A stretch of DNA of 64,000 bases from Selenomonadales bacterium (lineage in GTDB: Bacteria; Bacillota; Negativicutes; Sporomusales; UBA7701). The notes beneath the pieces are model-generated. The model saw only the letters and a program-made list of their open reading frames with translations, was not told the DNA's origin and searched no databases. Shown one piece after another: positions 18,319-25,835 of this stretch. Made by a program: the position numbers and the translations under genes. The stretch covers positions 142,778-206,777 of the forward strand of contig JARKPR010000003.1 in the NCBI GenBank assembly GCA_029975165.1. The letters are read 5' to 3'. Positions within the stretch are counted from its first letter, which is position 1. Every line of letters begins with the position of its first letter.

Positions 18319-18492
18319 CTAATACCCCTCCCATGATTTATCCCCGTCGTCTTGGAAATCGTCCACGCAATATACACTCGTGCTCCCACATTTGGGGCAG
18401 CATTCTAAATAGCCGCCATCGCCTGTCGGTTTCAGTATTGCTCCCTCGGTATTGAACACTTTTCCACACTTTGTGCACTTTACAACTGCCAT
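18319..18492 (-). CDS. Small zinc-ribbon protein
   Basis: A 57-aa protein with two CxxC knuckles, KCTKCGKVF and CCPKCGST, followed by an acidic tail (DDFQDDGDKSWEGY). ATG 18492 follows AAGGAGA by five bases; the longer frame upstream is unsupported. The fold is a rubredoxin-like or FmdB-like zinc ribbon. It lies just downstream of the radical SAM gene on the same strand, 62 bp away, in the same AT-rich patch. The two could be co-transcribed, but a functional link is only inferred. Confidence 0.7.
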   Translation of the reverse strand: MAVVKCTKCGKVFNTEGAILKPTGDGGYLECCPKCGSTSVYCVDDFQDDGDKSWEGY

Positions 18493-18554
18493 TTTTCTCT
18501 CCTTAAAGCGCAGGCATCTATTCACGTTTTGTCTGCTGCAATATACACACCATT

Positions 18555-19679
18555 CTAAAAAGCTATAATTGCCGGTTTATAGTCGTCAGGCAATGCTTCT
18601 TCCTTTAAAAATTTGAAATTGTCATCATTCAGTATCGGTATAAATATTTCATATGGGATCATAGAAAACTCACAAGCATAATTACTGGCCCCGAACCACA
18701 TGCCCGCTTTGCTGCTCAAATTTAAACCTCTGGCAAACTTTGTGTAGTTTGAGCAATCATGAACTGCTAAATCCCAGTTTTCTTCGTCAGCTATTTTCAT
18801 GAATTTCAAAGTTAATTCCCTGCTCCAAATCGGCGATATATAGCCATGTCGGGAAATATACATATTTTCGCCATAATAATTGCCGATGTTATTCTCATTC
18901 AAATGTAATTCCGCACAATTGATAAAATCAAGTTTCGTCGCGAGAATTGCTTGTTTTTTCTTGAAAAACGCTGTGAAAAACTCGGGAGTCATTGGCGTTT
19001 CGATACCGACACTTTTAATATATTTTTTCGCTAAGCCAATATTTTCAATTACTTTGTCCGAACAATTAGAGGCACCTAGGTTGAAACGGATCTCATCAAG
19101 ACCGGCTTCACCTAATGCTTTCAAAGTCTCTTCCGTAGCTAGAGTGCCATTTGTGTATAAATGTTGATGAATCTGAGCATCGCTAAATTTCTTTATGACC
19201 GGATAGTATTCTTCAATTTCCATGAAAGGCTCCAAATAGACGTAGGCAATGCCCGTGGGTTTTGGGTGGATGGAAAGGAGCAAATCTATATCCTTTTCGT
19301 AAAATTTCGTGCCGCCAATTTCCCACATGCCTTCGCCAACCGGATGAATAGCTTCCAGTTCGCCATAATTATAACAGAACTTACACGCTAAATTACATTT
19401 GTTCGTTTTCCTAATAGCACTCAAACCGGTACCCAGCAGACAAGAACGACACCCTTGGGGGAATTTGCTTTCATTTCCCACAAAAAAAGTTCTATTGACC
19501 AAGGTTTTCAAACCGCTGATTTCCGACATCAGCTTTTCATTTCTATGATCAATTGCCGCCTCGATTTGCGCAAAGGTAGAGTAAATGATTTCTTCATGTT
19601 TTATGCTAATTTCTTCTTCCTCAGGCAATTGTGCAAAAAAGTCAAACCATATCACCGCATCATTCTTGGAAATTCTCAT
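18555..19679 (-). CDS. Radical SAM protein
   Basis: A 374-aa enzyme that should bind a [4Fe-4S] cluster and S-adenosylmethionine through CNLACKFCYNYG (about residues 95-106). A further pair of cysteines (QGCRSCLLG, about 76-80) sits just before it, and no SPASM cysteine cluster is obvious at the C-terminus. The motif LYTNGTLATEE resembles the TNG segment of MoaA/PqqE-type enzymes. The product is unknown. Base composition is clearly more AT-rich than the flanking genes, which suggests recent acquisition. Downstream on the same strand is a 57-aa zinc-ribbon gene; no precursor peptide gene was seen. Confidence 0.85.
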   Translation of the reverse strand: MRISKNDAVIWFDFFAQLPEEEEISIKHEEIIYSTFAQIEAAIDHRNEKLMSEISGLKTLVNRTFFVGNESKFPQGCRSCLLGTGLSAIRKTNKCNLACKFCYNYGELEAIHPVGEGMWEIGGTKFYEKDIDLLLSIHPKPTGIAYVYLEPFMEIEEYYPVIKKFSDAQIHQHLYTNGTLATEETLKALGEAGLDEIRFNLGASNCSDKVIENIGLAKKYIKSVGIETPMTPEFFTAFFKKKQAILATKLDFINCAELHLNENNIGNYYGENMYISRHGYISPIWSRELTLKFMKIADEENWDLAVHDCSNYTKFARGLNLSSKAGMWFGASNYACEFSMIPYEIFIPILNDDNFKFLKEEALPDDYKPAIIAF

Positions 19680-19767
19680 AACATATCCGCCTATCTGCTT
19701 AGTCCCATAGTATTTAAATTATACCGGGTTACGCATGAGTTTTCAACAATGCCGAACGCACAACGAA

Positions 19768-19801
19768 CGCCCTCAGACCCTTGTCTAAAGGCCTGAGGGC
19801 G
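19768..19801 (-). terminator. Hairpin after rlmH
   Basis: Stem CGCCCTCAG (19768-19776) with CTGAGGGCG (19793-19801), just downstream of rlmH on the minus strand. It lacks a clear T-run, so termination is uncertain. Confidence 0.45.
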
Positions 19802-19814
19802 CGGTTTCGCACCT

Positions 19815-20294
19815 TCACCAATGGTACGGTTCGCCGCGGCTGATTTTGAAGGCGCGGTAGAGCTGTTCGACGAGGAGGAGGCGGATGATCTGGTGGGTGA
19901 AGGTGAGGGCGGAGAAGGAGATTGTTTCGGCGGCGGCCGCCAGGACGGCGGGGGCGAGGCCGAAGGCGCCGCCGATGGCGAAGGTGAGGTCGCTTTTGCC
20001 GGCGAGGGCGAGGGCGTCGAGGCGGGCGGCGAGGTCTTCGGAGGCGAGGACGGCGCCGCCGCGGTCGAGGACGATAAGGCGGCTGGCGGGGCGGACGGCT
20101 TTGAGGAGGCGCTCTCCCTCCCTGGCGAGGACTTTGGCTTTGTCGGCGGGGGACGGGCTGTCGGGCATTTTTTCTTCGGCGATTTCGACGATGTCGAGGC
20201 GGCAGTAGGGGGCGAGGCGTTTGACGAATTCGCCGATGCCGTCAAGGAGGTAGCGTTCTTTTATTTTACCGATGGCGACGATGGTGATGCGCAT
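19815..20294 (-). CDS. rlmH: 23S rRNA (pseudouridine1915-N3)-methyltransferase RlmH
   Basis: SPOUT-class methyltransferase that modifies pseudouridine 1915 of 23S rRNA in the ribosome, 159 aa. It starts MRITIVAIGKIKERYLLDGI and ends with the typical SPOUT C-terminus HQIIRLLLVEQLYRAFKISRGEPYHW-type block; the cofactor loop IGGAFGL is present. ATG 20294 lies four bases after the end of htrA, so it is translated with it. A longer upstream frame overlaps htrA out of frame and is not credible. The order walJ-htrA-rlmH is that of other Gram-positives. Confidence 0.95.
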   Translation of the reverse strand: MRITIVAIGKIKERYLLDGIGEFVKRLAPYCRLDIVEIAEEKMPDSPSPADKAKVLAREGERLLKAVRPASRLIVLDRGGAVLASEDLAARLDALALAGKSDLTFAIGGAFGLAPAVLAAAAETISFSALTFTHQIIRLLLVEQLYRAFKISRGEPYHW

Positions 20295-20298
20295 GGCG

Positions 20299-21402
20299 TT
20301 ACTGGCTCGGCATTTCTTCGAGGAGGACGCTGCGGGTTGCCGCCTGGCCGTTCCTGTTGATGGCGACGTCGACGCGGCTGCCGATGGGCTGGGCGTCGAC
20401 GACGGCCCTGAGGTCGGCAACGGTGTTGGTTTCTTTGCCGGCGATGGCGAGGATGAGGTCGCCTTCGCGGATGCCGGCCTTGGCGGCCGGGCCGCCCGGC
20501 TGGACGCCGGCTACGTAGACGCCTTTGTCGACGTTGAGCTGGTAGCCGTAGCGGGCGGCGGTGGTTTTATCGAGGATGCCGACGCCGAGGTAGGCGCGGA
20601 CGACTCGGCCTTTGTCGATGAGGGATTGGACGATCGGCCGGACGGTGTTGACGGGGATGGCGAAGCCCATGCCTTCGACGCCGGCGGCGGCGAGTTTGGC
20701 GCTGCTGATGCCGATGACCTGGCCGTCGGCGTTGACGAGGGCGCCGCCGGAGTTGCCGGGGTTGATGGCGGCGTCGGTCTGGATGAGTTTGAAGCGGCGC
20801 TCGCCGATTTCGATGGAGCGGTTGAGGGCGCTGATGACGCCGACGGTGACGCTGCCACGGAATTCGTTGCCGAGGGGGCTGCCGATGGCGATGGCCGGCT
20901 CGCCGACCAGGAGGTTATCGGAGTTGCCGAGGGTGACGGCGGGCAGGCCGGCGGCGTCGATTTTGACGACGGCGAGGTCGGTGACCGGGTCGGCACCTAC
21001 CCGCCGGCCGGTGAAGGTGCGGCCGTCGGCGAGGGAGACGGTGAGTTCCTGGGCGTTTTCGACGACGTGGTTGTTGGTGACGATGTAGCCGTCGGCGCTG
21101 ATGATGACGCCGGAACCGGCGCCTTGCTCGACGAGGAGCTGACGGTTGAAGAAGTCGCGGACGTAGCCTTTGTTGGTTATGCCGACGACGGCCGGGCCGA
21201 CGGTCTGGGCGGCGCGGACGATGGGGGTGTTGCGGGCTTCGGAGACCTGGGCGTGGGCGGTGGGGGGCGCGATGGTGTTCTGGGGGGCGGCGCCGGGCTT
21301 GGCGAAGGGGGTGCCGTAGCCGAGGACGAGGCTGCCGCCGACGAGGGCGCCGAGGACGGCGACGATAAAGTAGGGAGCCAGACGTTGGTAGATTTGTTTC
21401 AT
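20299..21402 (-). CDS. htrA: HtrA/DegP-like serine protease
   Basis: Membrane-anchored extracytoplasmic trypsin-like protease, 367 aa. An N-terminal transmembrane anchor (about 8-30, YFIVAVLGALVGGSLVLGYG) is followed by a protease domain with His in TNNHVV, Asp in DLAVVKI and Ser in INPGNSGGAL, then one PDZ domain (about 270-360, GVYVAGVQPGGPAAKAGI). It degrades or refolds damaged envelope proteins. ATG 21402 follows GGAGGG and overlaps the walJ stop codon in an ATGA arrangement. The long frame extending upstream to 21792 is an artefact over walJ. Confidence 0.93.
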   Translation of the reverse strand: MKQIYQRLAPYFIVAVLGALVGGSLVLGYGTPFAKPGAAPQNTIAPPTAHAQVSEARNTPIVRAAQTVGPAVVGITNKGYVRDFFNRQLLVEQGAGSGVIISADGYIVTNNHVVENAQELTVSLADGRTFTGRRVGADPVTDLAVVKIDAAGLPAVTLGNSDNLLVGEPAIAIGSPLGNEFRGSVTVGVISALNRSIEIGERRFKLIQTDAAINPGNSGGALVNADGQVIGISSAKLAAAGVEGMGFAIPVNTVRPIVQSLIDKGRVVRAYLGVGILDKTTAARYGYQLNVDKGVYVAGVQPGGPAAKAGIREGDLILAIAGKETNTVADLRAVVDAQPIGSRVDVAINRNGQAATRSVLLEEMPSQ

Positions 21403-22202
21403 CCTGTTTCCCTCCTGTGATTTTCGAGGCTGGTGGTGCGGTCGGGATGGGCGACGGCGATGGTGAGGTCGCGGCCGACGGCGCAGCCCTGCTCGCCGAG
21501 GATGCCGGCGACGGTGGCTTCGGCGAGGTCGGGACGGTTGTTTTCCTGGCTGAGGTGGGCGAGGAGGATGTGGCAGTTGTTCTTTTTCGGCAGGCGGGCC
21601 AGCGTCCAGCCGGCGTCGGTGTTGGCGAGGTGGCCGCGGCTGCCGAGGATGCGCTGTTTGAGGAACCAGGGGTAGCTGCCCTGTTTGAGCATGTCGACGT
21701 CGTGGTTGGCTTCGAGGACGATGGCGTCGGCGAAGGCGAGGCCTTTTTGGGCGGTTGCCGTGACGAAGCCGAGGTCGGTGGCGAGGGCGCATTTCTGGTG
21801 GCGGTGGAAGAAGCCGAAGCCGACGGGGTCGGCGGCGTCGTGGGACAGGCTGAAGGGCTCGATTTTGAGCTTGCCGATGTCGAGGCTGGCGCCGAGGTCG
21901 CGGCGGGATTCGCCGGCGATGGCGGCGCCGGTGCCGTCGGCGTCCATGGCCCGCCAGGCGGCCGGCCGGGCGTATATGGGGAGGCGGTATTTGCGGCTGA
22001 GGGTGGGCAGGCCGGCGATGTGGTCGCGGTGCTCGTGGGTGACGAGGATGGCGTCGAGGTCTTCGATGGCGGTGCCGACGGCGGCGAGGGCGTTTTTGAT
22101 CCGCCGGCAGCTGATGCCGGCGTCGACGAGGATGTTGGCGCCGGCCATCTGGATGAGGGTGGCGTTGCCGGTGCTGCCGCTGGCCAGGAGGTGGATGTTC
22201 AT
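21399..22202 (-). CDS. walJ: MBL-fold metallohydrolase, WalJ/YycJ type
   Basis: A 267-aa metallo-beta-lactamase-fold protein with the zinc motif VTHEHRDHIAG, further ligands in SLSHDAADPVGF and ATDLGFVT, and the C-terminal LLAHLSQENNRP segment of the YycJ family. YycJ/WalJ is linked to the WalRK cell wall regulon, and it acts as an exonuclease-like protein in DNA-related processes. WalRK is not in the window, so only the downstream half of the classic cluster (walJ, htrA, rlmH) is seen. The start ATG 22202 follows GGAG. It is translationally coupled to htrA by the ATGA overlap. Confidence 0.92.
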   Translation of the reverse strand: MNIHLLASGSTGNATLIQMAGANILVDAGISCRRIKNALAAVGTAIEDLDAILVTHEHRDHIAGLPTLSRKYRLPIYARPAAWRAMDADGTGAAIAGESRRDLGASLDIGKLKIEPFSLSHDAADPVGFGFFHRHQKCALATDLGFVTATAQKGLAFADAIVLEANHDVDMLKQGSYPWFLKQRILGSRGHLANTDAGWTLARLPKKNNCHILLAHLSQENNRPDLAEATVAGILGEQGCAVGRDLTIAVAHPDRTTSLENHRRETG

Positions 22203-22296
22203 GGCAGGCTCCTTTGCGGGGACAAGATGCTGTGGTATTTATTGTTATTCGCTACAAAAAACCACAATTCCTCTTGTCGGGAGCCGGGCGGCCCGG

Positions 22297-23640
22297 CTAG
22301 CCGGCGGTTATTTTCGCCTGGACGGCGTCTCTGAGCGGGACGGGCAGGGCGGCCAGAAGGGTGGCGGCGATCTCCCGCAGGCGGCTTGCAGTCTTGGCTT
22401 CAAATCTGAAGGTGAGCAGGGGTTCGGTGACGGAGGCGCGGACCATGCCCCAGCCGTCGGCGAATTCAATGCGCACGCCGTCGATGAGGTTGGGGCGGTA
22501 GGGGGCGAGGGCGGCGGCGGCGGCGACGAGGATGGGTTCTTTATCGGCGTGGGGGCAGGGGATGCGGATGTCGGGGGTGAGGAGGTAGTGGGGAATGGCG
22601 GCGGCGAGGGCGGCGAGCGGGCCGCGGGCGGCGACGATGGCCGCGACTTTGAGGGCGGCGAACAGGCCGTCGTCGTAACCGAGTTCGCGGAAGAAGAAGT
22701 GGCCGCTTATTTCGCCGGCGAAGAGGGCGTTTTCCCGCCGGAAGGCTTGTTTGCTGAAGGTGTGGCCGGCGCGGGCCATGACGGCCCGGCCGCCGGCTTT
22801 GGCGATTTCTTCGGGCACGACCATGGAGCATTTGGCGTCGTAGACGACGGCGCCGGGGCCGGCGGCGAGGTAGTGGCGGGCGAGGAGGACGATGATGTCG
22901 TCGTTGTCGAGGGGCCGGCCGCCGTCGTCGACGAAGCCGACCCGGTCGCCGTCGCCGTCGAAGGCGGCGCCGAAGGCGGCGCCGGTCTCGCGGACCGCGG
23001 CGCCGAGGGCGGCGAGGTTTTCGGCGAGGGCGGGGTTGGGGGGCCGGTGGGGGAAGCGGCCGTCAGGCTGGCAGAAGAGTTCGACGACGTGGTAGCCGAG
23101 GCTGCGGAAGAGCTGGGGGGCGAGGGTGGAGACGGCGCCGTTGCCGGCGTCGAGGACGATTTTGAGGGAGCCCCGCTCGGCGCGGGCGGCGGTGAAGGCG
23201 AGGTAGTCGCCGCGGACAGGCAGCCGGGCGAGGCTGCCGGGGCCGCTGGTGCGGGCGCCGGCGGCGACGAGGCGGGCGATGGCGGCGATGGCGGCTTCGC
23301 TGACGGGGTCGGGGCCGAGGACGAGTTTGAAGCCGTTATAGGGGGCGGGGTTGTGGGAGGCGGTGACCATGACGCCGCCTGCGGCCGCCGTTGTTTGCAG
23401 GGCATAGGAGAAGACGGGGGTGGAGACGGTGCCGATGTCGAGGACATGGCAGCCGGATTCGACGAGGGCATCGATGATGACGGCCTGGAGGGCCGGCGTG
23501 GAGAGGCGGATGTCCCCTCCGACCACGACCTGGCGGCCGGCAAGCTTGAGGCCGACGGCGAGGCCGATCTTGCGGGCGGCGACGTCGCTGAGGTCGCGGC
23601 CGGCGATGCCGCGGATGTCGCAGGCGTGGAAGATGGTCAT
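22297..23640 (-). CDS. Phosphomannomutase/phosphoglucomutase
   Basis: Alpha-D-phosphohexomutase of 447 aa that shifts phosphate between C1 and C6 of mannose or glucose phosphates for polysaccharide precursors. The catalytic serine loop is MVTASHNPAPYNG (about 88-100), the metal loop FDGDGDRVGFVD (about 230), and a sugar-binding EISGHFFF segment (about 310) is seen. ATG 23640 follows GGGAG. It is upstream of walJ with 94 bases between them and may or may not share its transcript. Specificity among mannose, glucose or other hexoses is not fixed by these motifs. Confidence 0.92.
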   Translation of the reverse strand: MTIFHACDIRGIAGRDLSDVAARKIGLAVGLKLAGRQVVVGGDIRLSTPALQAVIIDALVESGCHVLDIGTVSTPVFSYALQTTAAAGGVMVTASHNPAPYNGFKLVLGPDPVSEAAIAAIARLVAAGARTSGPGSLARLPVRGDYLAFTAARAERGSLKIVLDAGNGAVSTLAPQLFRSLGYHVVELFCQPDGRFPHRPPNPALAENLAALGAAVRETGAAFGAAFDGDGDRVGFVDDGGRPLDNDDIIVLLARHYLAAGPGAVVYDAKCSMVVPEEIAKAGGRAVMARAGHTFSKQAFRRENALFAGEISGHFFFRELGYDDGLFAALKVAAIVAARGPLAALAAAIPHYLLTPDIRIPCPHADKEPILVAAAAALAPYRPNLIDGVRIEFADGWGMVRASVTEPLLTFRFEAKTASRLREIAATLLAALPVPLRDAVQAKITAG

Positions 23641-23785
23641 GGCCTGTTCTCCCTTCGGGGATTGGTAGGGTTATTGTAGCACGCGGCCGGCGGTTTTTCA
23701 ACAACGGCGCAGGTTGCGGGGCCCGGAGGTTACATAACTGAACGCCCCGGCATAGGATATACAAATGTGTTGAGGGGGGCTTCCT

Positions 23786-24382
23786 GTGGAGGAGGGCAAG
23801 TCGTCGCCGCCGGCCCGCCAGTGTTTCCGCCTCGAGGAGCCGGCGCCGGATTTCCGCGCCCCGGCTTATCACCGGGGACGGGAGATCGAGGTGAGCCTGG
23901 GCGATTTCCGCGGCCGGTGGCTGCTGCTGTTTTTTTATTCCAGCGATTTCACGTTCGTCTGACCGACGGAGCTGGCGGCAGTTGCCGACATTTATCCGTG
24001 CCTGTGCGACTTCGGCGCGACGGCCGTCGCCATCAGCACGGACAGCGTGTATGCCCACAAGGTTTTTCACGATATTTCCCCCCACGGCAGCCAGGTGCAG
24101 TACCCGCTGCTGTCCGACCGGCCGGGGGGCATCGCCCGCGCTTACGGGGTATGGGGGGCGGAGACGGGCGCCGCGTACCGGGCGTCGTTCATCATCGACC
24201 CCGAGGGGCGCATCCGCTATTATTCGGTTTACCCGCGGGAGGTGGGCCGCAATGTTAAGGAGATCGTGCGCACGCTGGCCGGCATCCAGTACGGCGAGGC
24301 GACCGGCGAGGGCGCGCCTGCCGGCTGGAAGCCGGGGATGCCGGGGATAAGCAGGGATTTCGCGTTGGTGGGCACGATATAG
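23786..24382 (+). CDS. prxU: Selenocysteine-containing peroxiredoxin (in-frame UGA at the catalytic position)
   Basis: Peroxide-reducing enzyme of the AhpC/thioredoxin peroxidase family, 198 residues if UGA is read as selenocysteine. The frame from GTG 23786 (six bases after AGGGGGG) reads APDFRAP, then [13 protein letters not shown] at 23960-23962, then [11 protein letters not shown]. In ordinary members this is FTFVCPTE, so the UGA is exactly the peroxidatic cysteine. The frame stays open to TAG at 24382 with family features throughout ([24 protein letters not shown]). A hairpin with an AGTT loop lies 10 bases after the UGA. The usual resolving cysteine (VCPAGW) is replaced: GAPAGWKPG. Read without Sec, it would appear as a truncated gene starting near 24047. 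Confidence 0.88.
23973..23990 (+). promoter_or_regulatory. Candidate bacterial SECIS hairpin
   Basis: Just downstream of the in-frame UGA (23960-23962). Stem: T23973-A23990, G23974-C23989, one mismatch, then CGGC (23976-23979) with GCCG (23984-23987), loop AGTT. The loop starts 17 bases after the UGA and has G in its second position, within the known limits for SelB-dependent signals (roughly 16-37 bases, G near the loop start). Confidence 0.65.
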
Positions 24383-24385
24383 GGG

Positions 24386-24415
24386 AAACGCCGCTAGCAA
24401 TGGTTAGCGGCGTTT
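24386..24415. terminator. Bidirectional terminator between the peroxiredoxin and hydrogenase genes
   Basis: Perfect 11-bp stem AAACGCCGCTA / TAGCGGCGTTT with an 8-nt loop, followed by a T-run on the plus strand (TTTTTCTT) and A3 on the other side. It serves two convergent transcripts. Confidence 0.85.
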
Positions 24416-24434
24416 TTCTTGGTTCTACGCAGTC

Positions 24435-25835
24435 TCAGATTATCAGCGGCTTTGCATTGGGGGCGTTGATGACATGGACGGCGCAGGTGAAACAGGGGTC
24501 GAACGACCGTATTACGCGGCCGACCTCCACCAGGCTGCCCGGGTCGGCGACCGGGGTGCCGACGAGGGCTTGTTCGATCGGCCCCCGCTGGCCGCGGGCG
24601 TCGCGGGGCGAGAATTTCCAGGTGGTGGGGGTGACGATCTGGTGGTGGAGGATTTTGCCATCGGCGAATTTGAGCCAGTGGCCGAGAGCGCCGCGCATGA
24701 CGTCGGTGAGTCCGGCGCCTTCGCCTATGGGCGGCAGTTCGTAGGGCCTGACGGTCGGCTGGCCGGGGACGAGCTGGGCGAGCCAGCTTTCGGCGAGGCG
24801 GCAAATTTTGAGCGCTTCCTGGGCGCGGGCGACGAGACGGTCGATGGCGCCTGTCCCCTGCCGGTATTCGCCGTTCAATATGCCCCGCGCCAGCGGGCCG
24901 CTTTCGAAGGCCAGTCCCTTGTAGCGGGGGGCTTTGGTCCAGGAATAGGCGTCGGGCTTGTCGCGGTCGGGGACGGTGTCCGCGGCCCCCGGCGGTCCGC
25001 CGCTTGCATCCCGGTACCAGCTGTAGCGGACGTCTTCGCTAATGAGGCTGGCGTCGAGGGGCTCGACCGGTCCGCCGCCGGTGACGACGCCGGCTTTGAA
25101 GGCCCGCTGGCCGGTGACCGGCGCGGGGAACATGCCGTAGGACATGAAATTGCCGCCGCTTTTGCCGATGGCGCGGTAGTCGGGGTAGTGGGCGGCTAGC
25201 AGTTGCGCGTCAGGCAGATGGGCGCCTTCGACGAAGTAGCGGATCTCCCGCAGGAGGGCGGTGGCGGCTTTGACGGTGTCGGCGTCGATCTGCCGGGTGA
25301 CGCCGGTGACGAGGATGGTCTGCTGGTGGGGAGCCTTGGCACCGAACATGGCCATGAGCTCGTGGGCGAGGGCCGATACGTTGATAGCGGCGGAGAGGTG
25401 GTCCTGGAGGGCGGCGGTGGCTTGCGGGGGCAGGCGCAGGTCGTGTTTGGCGGGGTGCGGCGTCCAGGGCGGGGTGTCGGGCATGGCGGCGTAGTCGGGC
25501 ATGGTGAGGAGGTAGAAGTGGCGGAGGTGGTTCTGGATGGTGTCGGCGGCGAGGATGAGGTTAGTGAGGTGTTGGCCGTTGGCGGTGGGGGCGAGGCCGG
25601 TGGCCTGCTGGAGGGCGAGGGCTTCGGCGACGGCGTGGGCGCTGGAGCAGATGCCGCAGATGCGCTGGGCGAAGAGGGCGGCGTCACGGATGTCGCGGCC
25701 GACGAGCATCTGTTCCCAGCCGCGGAAGAGGTGGCTGCCCACCCAGGCGTCGGTGACGCGGCCGCCTTCGATTTCGACGTCGACTCTCATCGGTTCGTGG
25801 ATGCGGGTGACGGGAAAGAGGATTTTTCGGGCCAT
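24435..25835 (-). CDS. [NiFe] hydrogenase large subunit
   Basis: Catalytic subunit of an H2-oxidising hydrogenase, 466 aa. The four nickel-iron cysteine ligands are in RICGICSSAH (about 59-68) and FDPCFTCAVHV near the C-terminus. Eleven residues (INAPNAKPLII) follow the second motif, so a maturation endopeptidase must trim it. Two ATGs are adjacent (25838 and 25835); the second is better spaced from AAAGGA, and the first overlaps the small-subunit stop. A longer frame extending upstream to 26399 is an artefact. Last gene of the operon membrane protein / small / large. No hyp or protease genes are in the window. Confidence 0.94.
   Translation of the reverse strand: MARKILFPVTRIHEPMRVDVEIEGGRVTDAWVGSHLFRGWEQMLVGRDIRDAALFAQRICGICSSAHAVAEALALQQATGLAPTANGQHLTNLILAADTIQNHLRHFYLLTMPDYAAMPDTPPWTPHPAKHDLRLPPQATAALQDHLSAAINVSALAHELMAMFGAKAPHQQTILVTGVTRQIDADTVKAATALLREIRYFVEGAHLPDAQLLAAHYPDYRAIGKSGGNFMSYGMFPAPVTGQRAFKAGVVTGGGPVEPLDASLISEDVRYSWYRDASGGPPGAADTVPDRDKPDAYSWTKAPRYKGLAFESGPLARGILNGEYRQGTGAIDRLVARAQEALKICRLAESWLAQLVPGQPTVRPYELPPIGEGAGLTDVMRGALGHWLKFADGKILHHQIVTPTTWKFSPRDARGQRGPIEQALVGTPVADPGSLVEVGRVIRSFDPCFTCAVHVINAPNAKPLII

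Noticed and set aside
20299..21792. A 497-aa version of HtrA
   Set aside because: The added N-terminus is an Arg/Pro-rich shadow of walJ; ATG 21402 has GGAGGG and begins the expected membrane anchor.
21685..23679. A 664-codon plus-strand frame over walJ and the phosphohexomutase
   Set aside because: Antisense shadow of two well-supported genes; no family features.
24047..24382. A separate 111-aa gene starting MYAHKVFHD
   Set aside because: It is the in-frame continuation of the peroxiredoxin after the UGA; it lacks the N-terminal half of the fold and a ribosome site.
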